54,462 bases of DNA, from NCBI GenBank assembly GCA_943356445.1, contig CALREZ010000002.1:1-54462 (forward strand), in the 5' to 3' direction. A program made the position numbers and the translations under genes. The notes under the pieces are model-generated. The model saw only the letters and a program-made list of their open reading frames with translations, had not been told where the DNA came from and did not search any database. Position 1 is the stretch's first letter. Each line of letters opens with the position of its first letter. Shown here one piece after another: positions 38,371 to 47,524 of this stretch. The DNA comes from Candidatus Nomurabacteria bacterium (GTDB taxonomy: Bacteria; Patescibacteriota; Minisyncoccia; Phycocordibacterales; CAIJYI01).

Positions 38371-40301
38371 ATGTTAGCCGATCGTATGAGAATGGCGGCT
38401 GCTTGGCTTGCCGCGAATCCGAGACTCTATGTGGAAGATGTTTTTTCAACGTATCTGTATACGGGAAATGGGAGTACTCAGACGATAACGAATGGAATTG
38501 ACTTGGCTGGGAAGGGAGGGATGGTGTGGGGAAAAGTGCGTGATTTGGATGGAAGAGACCATGAATTGGTAGATACAGTACGTGGGGGTGGTAATGCGTT
38601 ATACACAAATTCTATATACAAAACCGCGTCCTCAGACCTTTTATCTTTCACCTCATCGGGATATAACCTAGGCTACAATAGCCAGGGACAAAACGTAAAT
38701 ACCAAAAAATACGTCTCATGGACATTCCGCAAAGCTAACAAATTCTTTGACGTGCAAACCGTCACGGTCTCCGGCGGAGTAACCGCAACCGTTGATCTAT
38801 CTTCTCTTAGCGTAGTAGGAATGGTGGCATTAAGAAGAACAGACGCGGATGCTGGTTTGTCTATCATCGTTCTTGTACCTCAGGAAAACTGGTGTATCTC
38901 AATACTACCGCCGCCGAAACGACTGACGGAAGCGTAACTCTTTCCGGCACGACGCTTTCGCTTATAGGAGGAACGATTGCGAACGGAACGTATGTGGTGT
39001 ATGCATGGGCACATGATACGAGTACGAACGGAATGATACAGTGCGGGAGTTATACGGGGAATGGGGCTCAGCCGGGCGGACCGACCATAACTCTTGGGTG
39101 GGAACCGCAGTATCTCATGGTTAAGCGAGCTACTACCGGTACAGGGGATTGGTTTGTTAATGATAATTTGCGTGAAGGATTAAGATCAGTGGATGGAGTA
39201 GGCTCCGAGCTTTCACCTGATTCAACCGGGGCTGAAGGGAGTGTTGCCGGTTTTGGAAAAGGTTTTACGGTTAAGTCCACCGGATTTAATGTCGTGCATG
39301 GGGCGGCGACCATAAACAATAACGGTGACACTTATATTTATATGGCCATCCGCCGTCCCAATAAACCACCGACGAGCGGGACACAAGTGTATAATGCGAT
39401 TGCAAGGACGGGAACAGGGTCGGCTGGGACGGTAACGGGAGTGGGGTTTGCTCTGGATTTATTGATCACTTCCGATAGAAGCCAAAGTTTTTTTACTTGT
39501 CCAGAGGATAGACTTCGTGGTGCTGGTAATTACTTAATAACTGGTGGGACAAATTCATCGGGCGTTGAAGGAACAAATGCCGGAATTTCTGGATTTGACA
39601 CCATGGATGGATTCCGTGTCGGTGTTGGAAATATCGGAAACGCAAGCACTTACAATTTTATCAACTGGTGCTTCAAACGCGCCCCCGAGGTGTTTGATCA
39701 GATTTGCTATACAGGAACAGGAGGTGCGCATACAGAAACACATAATTTAGGTGCTGCGCCGGAATTTTGGATTGTAAAGATTCGGACGCCGTATCAGCAA
39801 TATTGGGTTGTCGGTTCAACGCAAATGGCAAATACTGATTTTATTCTAATGGACGATTTCGCGAAACAATATACGGACAGTTCTTATTGGAATAGTACTT
39901 ATCCGACTTCTTCTGGGATTACTTTTGGTACTAACGCAAGAGTAAATTACAGTGGTTCCAGTTATGTCGCCTATCTTTTCGCGACGAAAGCAGGCGTTTC
40001 TAAAGTTGGTTCTTATACTGGTGATGGCACTGCCGGAAAAATAATTGATTGCGGTTTTTCTGCCGGGGCAAGATTTATTCTCATAAAACGTACTGACGAT
40101 GCTGGGCATTGGTATGTGTTTGATTCGGCGCGAGGAATAGTTGCTGCCAATGATCCGCATCTCTCTATTAACTCAACCTCTGCAGAAGTAACCGATGATG
40201 ACTCTGTTGATCCAACCGCTTCAGGGTTTATCGTGAATCAAGTGGCCGCAACGAATATCAATGTGACGAATGCGACCTATATCTTTTTAGCGTTTGCGTA
40301 A
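38371..40301 (+). pseudogene. Phage-tail-like repeat protein split by a frameshift
   Basis: Two overlapping frames (38371-38937 and 38892-40301) encode one repetitive protein. About five modules share a Y-T-G-x-G start, a hydrophobic P-x-F/Y-L-(I/M)-V-K-R strand and a W-x-V-x-D strand (YTGNGAQPGG, PQYLMVKR, DWFVNDN; YTGTGGAHTE, PEFWIVKI; YTGDGTAG, ARFILIKR, HWYVFDS). This resembles modules in phage tail or receptor-binding proteins (DUF7483-like, from memory). The frame changes near 38875-38895, where SGKLVYLNTTAAETTDG in the second frame continues the module begun in the first. No classical slippery heptamer is seen, so decay or a sequence error is likelier than programmed shifting. No other phage gene is nearby. 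Confidence 0.65.
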
Positions 40302-40317
40302 TCATCGCTTGATCAAC

Positions 40318-40353
40318 AAAAAAAAGGAACGATTATTATCGTTCCTTTTTTTT
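40318..40353. terminator. Bidirectional intrinsic terminator
   Basis: 16-bp stem with A-run/T-run flanks (AAAGGAACGAT / ATCGTTCCTTT core), loop TATT, between the phage-like gene and convergent clpP. Confidence 0.9.
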
Positions 40354-40375
40354 ATTGCTTAATTCTTATTTCTTT

Positions 40376-40957
40376 TTATACCTTCGGTTTCATGACTGCA
40401 TCCACCAGTCCGTAGTCTTTCGCTTCTTCCGCGCTCATGTAATAGTCGCGGTCGGAGTCTTTGGTGAGTTGAACAGTCGTCTTTTTGGTGTTTTTGGCGA
40501 GGATTCGGTTCAAGTTTTCTTTGGTTTTGAGAATATGACGAGCGGTAATCTCAATGTCAGAAGCTTGTCCTTCCGCGCCTCCCATGACCTGATGAATCAT
40601 GATTTCCGCATTCGGGAGAGCGAAACGTTTTCCTTTGGCGCCGGAAGAGAGAAGTACGGCTCCCATGGAAGCGGCGATACCGACGCAGATAGTCGCGACA
40701 TCGGGTTTAATGTGTTCCATGGTGTCATAAATGGCAAGACCGGCGGTGACGGAACCTCCGGGGCTGTTGATATAGAGAGAAATATCTTTTTTCGGATCTT
40801 CCGCTTCAAGGAAAAGAAGCTGGGCGATAACGATATTCGCCGTGTAGTCATCAATCGGGCCGGCGAGAAAGACGATACGTTCGCGAAGCAAGCGAGAATA
40901 AATGTCGTAGGCGCGTTCGCCGAATTGGGATTTTTCAATAACGGTGGGTATAAGCAT
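40376..40957 (-). CDS. clpP: ATP-dependent Clp protease proteolytic subunit
   Basis: A serine protease forming the tetradecameric core used with ClpX or ClpA/C. The 193 aa show [13 protein letters not shown], catalytic Ser97 in GIAASMGA, catalytic His122 in IMIHQ, and the Asp-containing [11 protein letters not shown] region. Complete and typical. No Clp ATPase is encoded nearby. The trigger factor gene, often adjacent to clpP, is 2 kb away. Confidence 0.97.
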   Translation of the reverse strand: MLIPTVIEKSQFGERAYDIYSRLLRERIVFLAGPIDDYTANIVIAQLLFLEAEDPKKDISLYINSPGGSVTAGLAIYDTMEHIKPDVATICVGIAASMGAVLLSSGAKGKRFALPNAEIMIHQVMGGAEGQASDIEITARHILKTKENLNRILAKNTKKTTVQLTKDSDRDYYMSAEEAKDYGLVDAVMKPKV

Positions 40958-41008
40958 GATTTTTGATATTGTTTACTAACGGAAAAAGTATACCACAGTG
41001 AGGGTTGG

Positions 41009-41037
41009 TTGACAATAGCTTCTAAAATAGGTATATT
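41009..41037 (+). promoter_or_regulatory. Promoter of the 61-aa membrane protein gene
   Basis: TTGACA (41009-41014), 17-nt spacer, TATATT (41032-41037). Confidence 0.7.
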
Positions 41038-41070
41038 TACGACAGATAAGTTCTTTTGAAAGGAGATTTT

Positions 41071-41256
41071 ATGGTTATCTGGTATGCTTTATTAGCAATC
41101 ATTTCCGTCGGTTTCTTGATAGCGGCCTGTATCGTGGAAGCCGAACAAGGCTTTTATAAGGCGATTCCGCTGGGTCTTATCGGTTTTGCCGGCATTATCC
41201 ATGCATTCTATTTATATAGTATGCACCTGCTTTCCGTTTATATGTCCATAAATTAA
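41071..41256 (+). CDS. Small membrane protein (61 aa)
   Basis: ATG 41071 follows AAAGGAGA at the right distance. Two hydrophobic segments (YALLAIISVGFLIAACIV and AIPLGLIGFAGIIHAFYLYS) span nearly the whole protein, so it should be a two-pass membrane protein. No family recognised. Own promoter and terminator. Confidence 0.6.
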   Translation: MVIWYALLAIISVGFLIAACIVEAEQGFYKAIPLGLIGFAGIIHAFYLYSMHLLSVYMSIN

Positions 41257-41269
41257 ATGGTCACGACAA

Positions 41270-41301
41270 CCCCATCCTTGAAAAAAGGGCGGGGTTTTTT
41301 G
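41270..41301 (+). terminator. Intrinsic terminator
   Basis: CCCC-(A)-TCCTT pairs with AAGGG-(C)-GGGG across a GAAAA loop, then T6; the T tract overlaps the -35 of the next promoter. Confidence 0.7.
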
Positions 41302-41327
41302 ACAAAAAATATGAACGGTGGTATTTT
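41299..41327 (+). promoter_or_regulatory. Promoter of the malic enzyme gene
   Basis: TTGACA (41299-41304), 17-nt spacer, TATTTT (41322-41327); leader of about 60 nt with AAGAGGA before the ATG. Confidence 0.6.
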
Positions 41328-41394
41328 TAAAAACGGACTCGGCTGATTTTTGGAAAGACCAGTCTTTACTAAACTAAAAAGAGGACTTTGACAT

Positions 41395-42609
41395 ATGGAT
41401 AAAATTTCCGAAAAGTCTCTCGCGCTTCACGCGGAGCTCGGGGGAAAAATTGAAACAGGACTAAAAAAGAAAATTCGCAACCCAAACGATCTTTCTTTGC
41501 TGTACACCCCCGGCGTTGCCGCCGCATGTTCGGCAATCGGGAAAGATAAAAAACTTGCTCGTACTCTCACGATAAAAAAGAATACCGTGGCGGTCATTTC
41601 GGACGGTTCGGCGATTCTCGGACTTGGCAATCTCGGCCCGGAAGCGGCGTTGCCCGTTATGGAGGGGAAAGCGGTAATTTTCAAACAGCTCGGAGGGGTG
41701 GATGCTTTTCCTCTCTGTATCAATGCTCATGAAGTGGACGATATCGTAAAATTTGTAAAACAGATCGCTCCCACTTTTGGCGGTATCAATTTGGAAGACA
41801 TTTCGGCTCCGCGTTGTTTTGAAATAGAACAGCGACTGAGAGATGAATTGGATATTCCCGTTATGCACGATGACCAGTGGGGAACAGCAACGATCGTTCT
41901 CGCCGGGCTTATCAATGCGATACGTTTGCGCGGCATTGAAAAAGAAAAAGCGAAAATCGTTATCAACGGGGCTGGCGCGGCCGGTATTGCTATTGCAAAA
42001 TTGCTTCTCTTTTACGGTTTCAAACACCTTATCGTTGTTGACAGAAAAGGCGCGATTTACGCATCAAGGGCTGATCTGAAATCAGACGGCGACACCAGAG
42101 AAAAATATCTGATCTCAAAAAGAACGAATCGTTCTTACGTTACCGAAGGACTTGCCGAGGCGGTTCGCGGTTCTGATATTTTTATCGGAGTTTCCGGACC
42201 GGACATTCTTTCTGCAGAAATGGTTCGCAGCATGAATGAAAATCCGATCATTTTTGCGTTGGCTAATCCTATCCCCGAAATTATGCCGGATAAAGCGCAT
42301 GACGCGGGAGCATTTATCGTCGCAACCGGAAGTTCTCAGTTTCCGAATCAATGCAACAACTGCTTGGTGTTCCCGGGAGTTTTTCGCGGAGCGTTGGATC
42401 ATCATGTCACAAAGATCACGGAAGAAATGCTCGTTTGCGTGGCTCATGCTATCGCCGGAATAGTGAAACGTCCCAAAAAAGACAACATCCTTCCGCATTC
42501 TTTAGACCGAAGGGTTCCCGTTATTGTTGCGCGAGCCATCGGCGAGTATTCCAAAAACCCGGAATCGTCTTGTTGTCCGCCCGTCGTCGGTTGGGAATGC
42601 GTAGCGTAA
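41395..42609 (+). CDS. NAD(P)-dependent malic enzyme
   Basis: Oxidatively decarboxylates malate to pyruvate. The 404 aa match the short bacterial type without a phosphotransacetylase domain: LLYTPGVAAAC with the catalytic Tyr, GKAVIFKQLGGVDAFP with the catalytic Lys, metal ligands in NLEDISAPRCFEIE and MHDDQWGTA, and the Rossmann loop INGAGAAGIAIAK. Cofactor preference is not clear. AAGAGGA precedes the ATG. A 46-codon gene follows after 28 nt. Confidence 0.93.
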   Translation: MDKISEKSLALHAELGGKIETGLKKKIRNPNDLSLLYTPGVAAACSAIGKDKKLARTLTIKKNTVAVISDGSAILGLGNLGPEAALPVMEGKAVIFKQLGGVDAFPLCINAHEVDDIVKFVKQIAPTFGGINLEDISAPRCFEIEQRLRDELDIPVMHDDQWGTATIVLAGLINAIRLRGIEKEKAKIVINGAGAAGIAIAKLLLFYGFKHLIVVDRKGAIYASRADLKSDGDTREKYLISKRTNRSYVTEGLAEAVRGSDIFIGVSGPDILSAEMVRSMNENPIIFALANPIPEIMPDKAHDAGAFIVATGSSQFPNQCNNCLVFPGVFRGALDHHVTKITEEMLVCVAHAIAGIVKRPKKDNILPHSLDRRVPVIVARAIGEYSKNPESSCCPPVVGWECVA

Positions 42610-42637
42610 TAACTCATCTTTCAGAGGAGAAAATATA

Positions 42638-42778
42638 ATGCCATTCGGCCCGTTAATTGTTCGTTTATTGATCGCCCTTGGAGCGATGTTCTACGGTTTT
42701 CACAAGGTTGGCCCGCCAACCTCTTCAAGTTCAACTACCGCGAAGAAAAAGTGGCTTCAAAAAAGCAAAAAGCAATAA
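42638..42778 (+). CDS. Small membrane protein (46 aa)
   Basis: ATG 42638 is preceded by AGAGGAGA, a good ribosome binding site. It encodes one hydrophobic helix (PLIVRLLIALGAMFYGF), a Ser/Thr linker and a Lys-rich tail (KKKWLQKSKKQ). The last codons and stop lie inside the purine-arm repeat copy D, so the repeat contributes the basic tail. It is too short for most gene callers, but the site and composition support it. Confidence 0.55.
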   Translation: MPFGPLIVRLLIALGAMFYGFHKVGPPTSSSSTTAKKKWLQKSKKQ

Positions 42779-42850
42779 GAAAAAAGGAAATAGGATACAA
42801 AAAAGCCCGAACGCTATGCGTCGGGCTTTTCTTTTTCCTTTATTCTTTCA
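42765..42850. repeat. Purine-arm hairpin repeat, copy D
   Basis: Contains GCAATAAGAAAAAAG (42772-42786) within a 25-nt stretch (42765-42789) that matches copy C (52981-53005) at 24 positions. Its pyrimidine partner is TTTTTCCTTTATTCTTTC (about 42833-42850), which is in the 3' end of tig. A standard terminator is nested in the loop. Confidence 0.6.
42801..42830. terminator. Bidirectional intrinsic terminator
   Basis: AAAAGCCCGA / TCGGGCTTTT with inner CGC-TAT-GCG, between the malic enzyme operon and convergent tig. Confidence 0.85.
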
Positions 42851-43886
42851 CGGGTGTTTCCAGAAATTCCAAAACTTTTTCGTTCGTCATGACCATTTCC
42901 ACATACGAGCGCGTTCGGTCTTGGTCGGCATCGGTATAGTGTTCCATGATGTGTTCCACTTCTTTGGTGACGAGGTCTTTTTCTGGAGAGAGTTTTTCCG
43001 TTTCCGCGATTTTATCAATAATGAGTTGTGTTTTTGCGCGAGCTTCGGCATCTTTCTCCCATTCTTTTCTCATGTCTTCCTCTGTTTTTTTCAGGTGCTT
43101 CAGGTAATCTTCAAATTTAATTCCCATTTGCGAGACATCGTGCTTGAATTGAGCGATCATTCTGTTCTGTTCGCTTTGGACGAGAACATCCGGGAGATCC
43201 GCTTTTGTTTCTTCGCTGATGGCTTTGATAATCTCCATTCTCCTTTTTTCTTTCGCCTGCTGTTCCTTCTCTTTGGCCATGTTGTCTTTCAGAAGTTTTT
43301 TGAGATCGTCAACGCTTTTGAAATCACCGAGAGATTTCAAAAATTCTTCATCTATCGGAGGCAGATCCGCGTCTTTTACTTCCTGAACTTCCGCGTTTTC
43401 TCCTTCAACCCCCTCCACTTTTGGCGCGCGCTGTTTTCTGATATTCATAACGACTTTCTCTACTTCTTCGTCGGATACTTCCGTTTCAATCGGTTCTTTA
43501 GTGAATTTTGCGGCGAGTTTTTTGTAATCGGGAAGTTCAATTTCCGGAAGAACGGCAACAACGATTTTGAATTCAAAAGGATTTCCTTTGGCAAGTTTGG
43601 TGATGCTGATGGTCGGATGGCCGATGGCGTCAATTTTATTGACCATGATAATCTCCGGGAATTTTGATTCAATGGCAATTTCCGCCATTTCCTCCAGAAT
43701 GGTCATTTCTCCCGCTGAAGTTTCTATAACTTTCTCCGGAACATGGCCTTTTCTGAACCCCGGAAGTTCGGCGTGTTCACCCAGGTGGGTAAGCGCTTTT
43801 CCTCGAAAAGTTTCAAACTCCTCCGCATCTATGGTGCCCATAATTTCAACCAGGGACTTTGGTAATTTTTTAATTTCAGTTTTCAT
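42840..43886 (-). CDS. tig: Trigger factor lacking the PPIase domain
   Basis: A ribosome-bound chaperone at the nascent-chain exit. The N-terminal ribosome-binding domain carries the signature PGFRKGHVPEKVIE; the C-terminal chaperone arms follow directly after VSDEEVEKVVMNIRKQRAP and the LPPIDEEFLKSLGDFKSVDDLKKLL segment. The FKBP-type domain (~90 residues) normally between them is absent, giving 348 aa. ATG 43886 is fixed by TTGACA, 17-nt spacer, TATGCT ending 7 nt before it; the upstream ATG (43898) lies inside the -10. Predicted leaderless. Confidence 0.9.
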   Translation of the reverse strand: MKTEIKKLPKSLVEIMGTIDAEEFETFRGKALTHLGEHAELPGFRKGHVPEKVIETSAGEMTILEEMAEIAIESKFPEIIMVNKIDAIGHPTISITKLAKGNPFEFKIVVAVLPEIELPDYKKLAAKFTKEPIETEVSDEEVEKVVMNIRKQRAPKVEGVEGENAEVQEVKDADLPPIDEEFLKSLGDFKSVDDLKKLLKDNMAKEKEQQAKEKRRMEIIKAISEETKADLPDVLVQSEQNRMIAQFKHDVSQMGIKFEDYLKHLKKTEEDMRKEWEKDAEARAKTQLIIDKIAETEKLSPEKDLVTKEVEHIMEHYTDADQDRTRSYVEMVMTNEKVLEFLETPVKE

Positions 43887-43922
43887 GCCCATAAGCATAG
43901 AGGTTTTTTATCTATTTGTCAA

Positions 43923-43957
43923 AAACCCCGCGGAAGCATGTTGCTTCCGCGGGGTTT
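43923..43957 (-). terminator. Intrinsic terminator
   Basis: 16-bp stem AACCCCGCGGAAGCA / TGCTTCCGCGGGGTT with 3-nt loop, 15 nt after the 114-aa membrane protein gene. Confidence 0.9.
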
Positions 43958-43971
43958 GATTTTTGTCCGGT

Positions 43972-44316
43972 CTATATGGATTGCAATTCTTTATCAATGG
44001 AATTCAAATCGGTTGCGTTGAGGTCAGCCTCAATGGAAGTTACTTCATCGGAGGAACTTTGACTCGTCAACGTGTCTATCATCGTGTCGGGAGCGGTCGC
44101 TGATTCCTCCAGCGCGGCGGTGTTGTCTGCTACCGTTTGTGCATTTTCCGGTGCGGTAATTTGCGGCTGGATTCTCGTACTCCAGACGTATATTCCTCCC
44201 GCAATAAGAAGGATGATAACGATTATTGCGCCGATAAGAGCCCCCATCGGTTTGCTTTCTTTTTGCGGAACAATCGGGTTTCCTTGCGGCATCGGGGTAA
44301 CGTTTTCATTTTCCAT
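43972..44316 (-). CDS. Single-pass membrane protein (114 aa)
   Basis: A Pro-rich cytoplasmic start, one membrane helix (ALIGAIIVIILLIAGGIYVW, residues about 25-45) and a Ser/Thr/Ala/Asp-rich exterior of ~65 residues with no cysteines. No family recognised. It follows the 257-aa secreted coiled-coil gene by 31 nt and is probably cotranscribed with it. Confidence 0.6.
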   Translation of the reverse strand: MENENVTPMPQGNPIVPQKESKPMGALIGAIIVIILLIAGGIYVWSTRIQPQITAPENAQTVADNTAALEESATAPDTMIDTLTSQSSSDEVTSIEADLNATDLNSIDKELQSI

Positions 44317-44347
44317 AATTTTATTGATGTTTTAAGTAGTTAAGAAA

Positions 44348-45121
44348 TTAATTGGACGGCGTCGCGCTTATCGGAGCCTCCGGAGTTTTTTTAACGCCTT
44401 CTTTTCCTTTTAGATCCGTAATGGTTTGGATAAGGGCTTGGTGAGCTTCTTTTAATGAATCATTTACCGCACGAACTTGTTCTTTTATTTTCGGAAGCGT
44501 TTGGCCCACAATGTTTTTTGCTGCATTGGCATCGGTCGCTGCGGCCGCTTGAGTTCCAATCTCGGCAATGGCCATCTTTGCGGCCTCAAGACTGGTTTTT
44601 GCCTCCGTAATTTTTTGTTTTGCTGTTACGAGAGATGTGTCGGCCGTTGTCGTATCTATTTTATTCGCCTTCATTTTTGCGATTCGGGCCTCTATACGGG
44701 CGGTAATTTTTTCAAGACGGGCAATTGCCTCCTCAAACCTTTTTATTGTTTTTGCGCCCCACTGTTTCGCAAGTTCCACTTTTCTGTTTTCAATCGTATT
44801 TCTGAGCTCGTCTCTTTTACTTTGTATTTCTTGGCGGGCGGTTTGCATTTGCTGTTTTATTTCGCCCTTCGTTGAAGAAGCCGCTTCGCGAATGCCTTCT
44901 ATTTTTGTTTTCAGTTCTCCTCTTGTTGCGGAAGTTGTTTCTTGAACTTTATTTTTGATCGTTTTTATTTCCGCCTGCGTTCTTTCTCTGAGCTGTCGGA
45001 CGTTTGATACGGCTTCCGTCGGAGTATTTGAAGTACTCGGTTCGGTTGTTTGCGCAAAAGCAGTCTGTATTCCCGCGAGGGTAATCAGAGCCAAAGCGAA
45101 AAATTTTGATATATTTTTCAT
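44348..45121 (-). CDS. Secreted coiled-coil protein (257 aa)
   Basis: Signal peptide (MKNISKF, core FALALITLAGIQ, TAFA-QT). The mature part is almost wholly helical, Ala/Lys/Glu/Thr-rich, with heptads over residues about 45-185 (RERTQAEIKTIKNKVQ, RFEEAIARLEKITARIEARI). Such proteins may line the cell surface; no enzyme motif is seen. No family recognised beyond this composition. Confidence 0.6.
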   Translation of the reverse strand: MKNISKFFALALITLAGIQTAFAQTTEPSTSNTPTEAVSNVRQLRERTQAEIKTIKNKVQETTSATRGELKTKIEGIREAASSTKGEIKQQMQTARQEIQSKRDELRNTIENRKVELAKQWGAKTIKRFEEAIARLEKITARIEARIAKMKANKIDTTTADTSLVTAKQKITEAKTSLEAAKMAIAEIGTQAAAATDANAAKNIVGQTLPKIKEQVRAVNDSLKEAHQALIQTITDLKGKEGVKKTPEAPISATPSN

Positions 45122-45167
45122 TTTTTTGAAAAAATTTTCTAATAATCTTATTTACAGTATATACCAA

Positions 45168-45195
45168 AACTCCTCATCGCACGCGATGAGGAGTT
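45168..45195 (-). terminator. Intrinsic terminator of hppA
   Basis: 13-bp stem AACTCCTCATCGC / GCGATGAGGAGTT, 2-nt loop; the following T run is short, so strength is moderate. Confidence 0.7.
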
Positions 45196-45221
45196 GTTGA
45201 TAACCTGTGTTTTTCTCGGAA

Positions 45222-47222
45222 TTACAAGAATTTAACGAGAAGCAACGCCACGATGTTGATGATCTTGATCATCGGGTTGATGGCGGGGCCGGCGGTATCT
45301 TTGTAAGGATCTCCGACGGTGTCTCCTGTGACGGCGGCTTTGTGGGCTTCGGAACCTTTGCCTCCGAAGTTTCCTTCTTCAATATACTTCTTGGAATTGT
45401 CCCAAGCGGCGCCTCCGGTGGTCATGGAAATTCCGACGAAGAGTCCGGTAATGATGGCTCCGACGAGCAATCCGGCGAGAGCGGCGGCTCCGAGGAAGAT
45501 TCCGACGAGAATCGGAATGATAACCGGAATCAGGGCGGGTACGATCATTTCTTTGATGGCGGCTTTGGTGACGATATCAACGCATTTTGAGTATTCCGGT
45601 TTCGCGGTTCCTTGCATAATGCCTTTAATCTCGTGGAACTGTCGGCGAACTTCTTCCACGACGGCTTTCGCGGCGTTTCCGACGGCTGACATAGCGATGG
45701 AAGCGAAGAGGTAAGGCAAAAGTCCTCCGATCAAAAGACCGACGAGTACTTTCGGATCAGAAAGATCAAAGACGGATGAAATGCTTCTTTCTCTCAAAGC
45801 TTCGGTGTAAGCGGCGAACAAAACCATAGCGGCAAGTCCGGCGGAAGCGATGGCATAACCTTTGGTTACGGCCTTGGTGGTGTTTCCCACGGCATCAAGC
45901 GCGTCGGTAACATGTCGGACGGATTTATCCAAACCTGACATTTCGGCAATTCCTCCGGCGTTGTCGGTAATCGGGCCGAAAGCGTCAATGGCAACGACGA
46001 TTCCCGTGAGAGAAAGCATGCTCATGACCGCGAGGGCGATACCGTACAGACCGGCAAGATTGAAAGCGACCAAGATCGCGATGACGATAACGAGAATCGG
46101 CATGGCGGTTGACTGCATTCCTACGGCCAAACCTTTAATGATGTTGGTTCCGTGTCCGGTGGTGCTGGCTTCAGCAATGCTTTTGACCGGGGAATAGTTG
46201 CTGGCAGTATAGTATTCAGTAATCAAAACAACCGCTCCGGTAACTACGAGTCCGATAAGGGAAGCGAAGTAGAGATTCATAACGGAATAAATTCCGTTGC
46301 CGGTCATAAGAGTGGTGGTAACCGGGTAGAAAGCGGCTGCGGATAAAACGCCGGTAACGATCAAGCTTTTATAGAGCGCGCCCATGATATTCTGTGATTT
46401 GCCGAGGCGGGCGAACCAGGTACCGATAATGGTGGTAAAAATGGAAACGGCTCCGATTGCCAGAGGATAAACAATCGCGTTGCCGAAGTTCGCGAAGACG
46501 GCTCCTCCGAGCAAAATGATAGCGATAGCGGAAACCGCGTAGGTTTCAAAGAGGTCGGCGGCCATTCCGGCGCAATCTCCGACGTTGTCTCCGACGTTAT
46601 CGGCGATAACTCCCGGGTTGCGAGGATCGTCTTCGGGAATTCCGGCTTCAATTTTTCCGACCATGTCGGTACCGACGTCAGCGCCTTTGGTGAAAATTCC
46701 TCCTCCGAGACGAGCAAAAACAGAAATGAGAGACGCTCCGAATCCGAGTCCGATCAAAGCGTTCACATCTTTGGTCGCAAAGTAGAAACCGGCGACAGAG
46801 AGAAGTCCGAGACCGACGACGAAGAGTCCGGTAACCGTACCTCCTTCAAAAGCGAGCGTTAAAGCCGGACCCATGCCCTTTTTTGCGGCTTCCGCGGTGC
46901 GAACATTCGCGCGAACGGAAACATTCATGCCGATAAAACCGGCCAAAGCGGAGAATACGGCGCCGACAATAAAGGCGAAGACCGTATTATTGGAAAAACC
47001 GGTGGCAACCATGATGGCGACCACAACGAGCGCGACCATTCCAACGGTCTGGTATTGGCGAGAAAGGTAAGCCGAGGCCCCTTCCTGAATAGCCGAAGCG
47101 ATTTCCTGCATTTTGGAATTTCCCGCAGGCTGCTTCATGATCTTGTAAATAAGGAACGCTCCATAAACGAGAGCGACAACGCCGGCGATAAGGGCGTACA
47201 TCAAAATTTGATTCTCCGACAT
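45222..47222 (-). CDS. hppA: Membrane-bound proton-translocating pyrophosphatase
   Basis: Couples pyrophosphate hydrolysis to ion export, helping energise the membrane. The 666 aa contain about 16 hydrophobic segments, the substrate-binding [20 protein letters not shown], the [19 protein letters not shown] metal site, and the C-terminal [15 protein letters not shown]. The [12 protein letters not shown] motif carries Lys where K+-dependent enzymes have Ala, so this should be the K+-independent H+-pump type (family knowledge). A TTGTTT-17-TATAGT promoter (-10 at 47270-47265) lies about 43 nt upstream. Confidence 0.96.
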   Translation of the reverse strand: MSENQILMYALIAGVVALVYGAFLIYKIMKQPAGNSKMQEIASAIQEGASAYLSRQYQTVGMVALVVVAIMVATGFSNNTVFAFIVGAVFSALAGFIGMNVSVRANVRTAEAAKKGMGPALTLAFEGGTVTGLFVVGLGLLSVAGFYFATKDVNALIGLGFGASLISVFARLGGGIFTKGADVGTDMVGKIEAGIPEDDPRNPGVIADNVGDNVGDCAGMAADLFETYAVSAIAIILLGGAVFANFGNAIVYPLAIGAVSIFTTIIGTWFARLGKSQNIMGALYKSLIVTGVLSAAAFYPVTTTLMTGNGIYSVMNLYFASLIGLVVTGAVVLITEYYTASNYSPVKSIAEASTTGHGTNIIKGLAVGMQSTAMPILVIVIAILVAFNLAGLYGIALAVMSMLSLTGIVVAIDAFGPITDNAGGIAEMSGLDKSVRHVTDALDAVGNTTKAVTKGYAIASAGLAAMVLFAAYTEALRERSISSVFDLSDPKVLVGLLIGGLLPYLFASIAMSAVGNAAKAVVEEVRRQFHEIKGIMQGTAKPEYSKCVDIVTKAAIKEMIVPALIPVIIPILVGIFLGAAALAGLLVGAIITGLFVGISMTTGGAAWDNSKKYIEEGNFGGKGSEAHKAAVTGDTVGDPYKDTAGPAINPMIKIINIVALLLVKFL

Positions 47223-47264
47223 AAGTTAAATTGACTTTACTATTAGTAATTGAATAATTTTCAA

Positions 47265-47293
47265 ACTATACTATGTTTTAACGAAAAAAACAA
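47265..47293 (-). promoter_or_regulatory. Promoter of hppA
   Basis: Minus strand TTGTTT, 17-nt spacer, TATAGT (47270-47265). Confidence 0.5.
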
Positions 47294-47332
47294 GGAAAAA
47301 CGTGGTATATCCTTACCCCTACGTCGCCGGTT

Positions 47333-47353
47333 GTTCCGGGTTGTACCCGGAAC
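47333..47353. repeat. Hairpin upstream of hppA
   Basis: Perfect inverted repeat GTTCCGGGT / ACCCGGAAC with TGT loop. Confidence 0.6.
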
Positions 47354-47389
47354 CGAAACATTTGAATAAAAATGCCAGTTTATCGGTAG

Positions 47390-47417
47390 ATCTTTTTGTT
47401 GACGTCAACAAAAAGAT
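47390..47417. promoter_or_regulatory. 28-bp perfect palindrome in the nusA-hppA spacer
   Basis: A perfect palindrome with core GTTGACGTCAAC and arms ATCTTTTT / AAAAAGAT. It has no loop and lies about 120 bp upstream of the hppA -10, so it is more like a dimer-binding operator than a terminator. Confidence 0.5.
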
Positions 47418-47471
47418 AGATTTCGCAAAAGGCCCAAAGCGAGAAAACGATGATATTTATTCTCATTTGCC

Positions 47472-47517
47472 TAAAAATAAAGATAACTCCGCAATTGCGG
47501 AGTTATCTTTATTTTTA
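47472..47517. terminator. Intrinsic terminator of nusA
   Basis: 46-bp perfect palindrome (23-bp arms, GATAACTCCGCAA core arm) ending in A/T runs, 8 nt past the nusA stop. Confidence 0.88.
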
Positions 47518-47524
47518 TCTTTTG

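Noticed and set aside
38860-38900. Programmed -1 frameshift in the phage-like gene
   Set aside because: The overlap region (CAG GAA AAC) is not an X-XXY-YYZ slippery heptamer and no downstream stem is evident.
42678-43667. 329-codon plus-strand frame opposite tig
   Set aside because: Phe/His-rich antisense shadow of a conserved gene, with no promoter or ribosome site.
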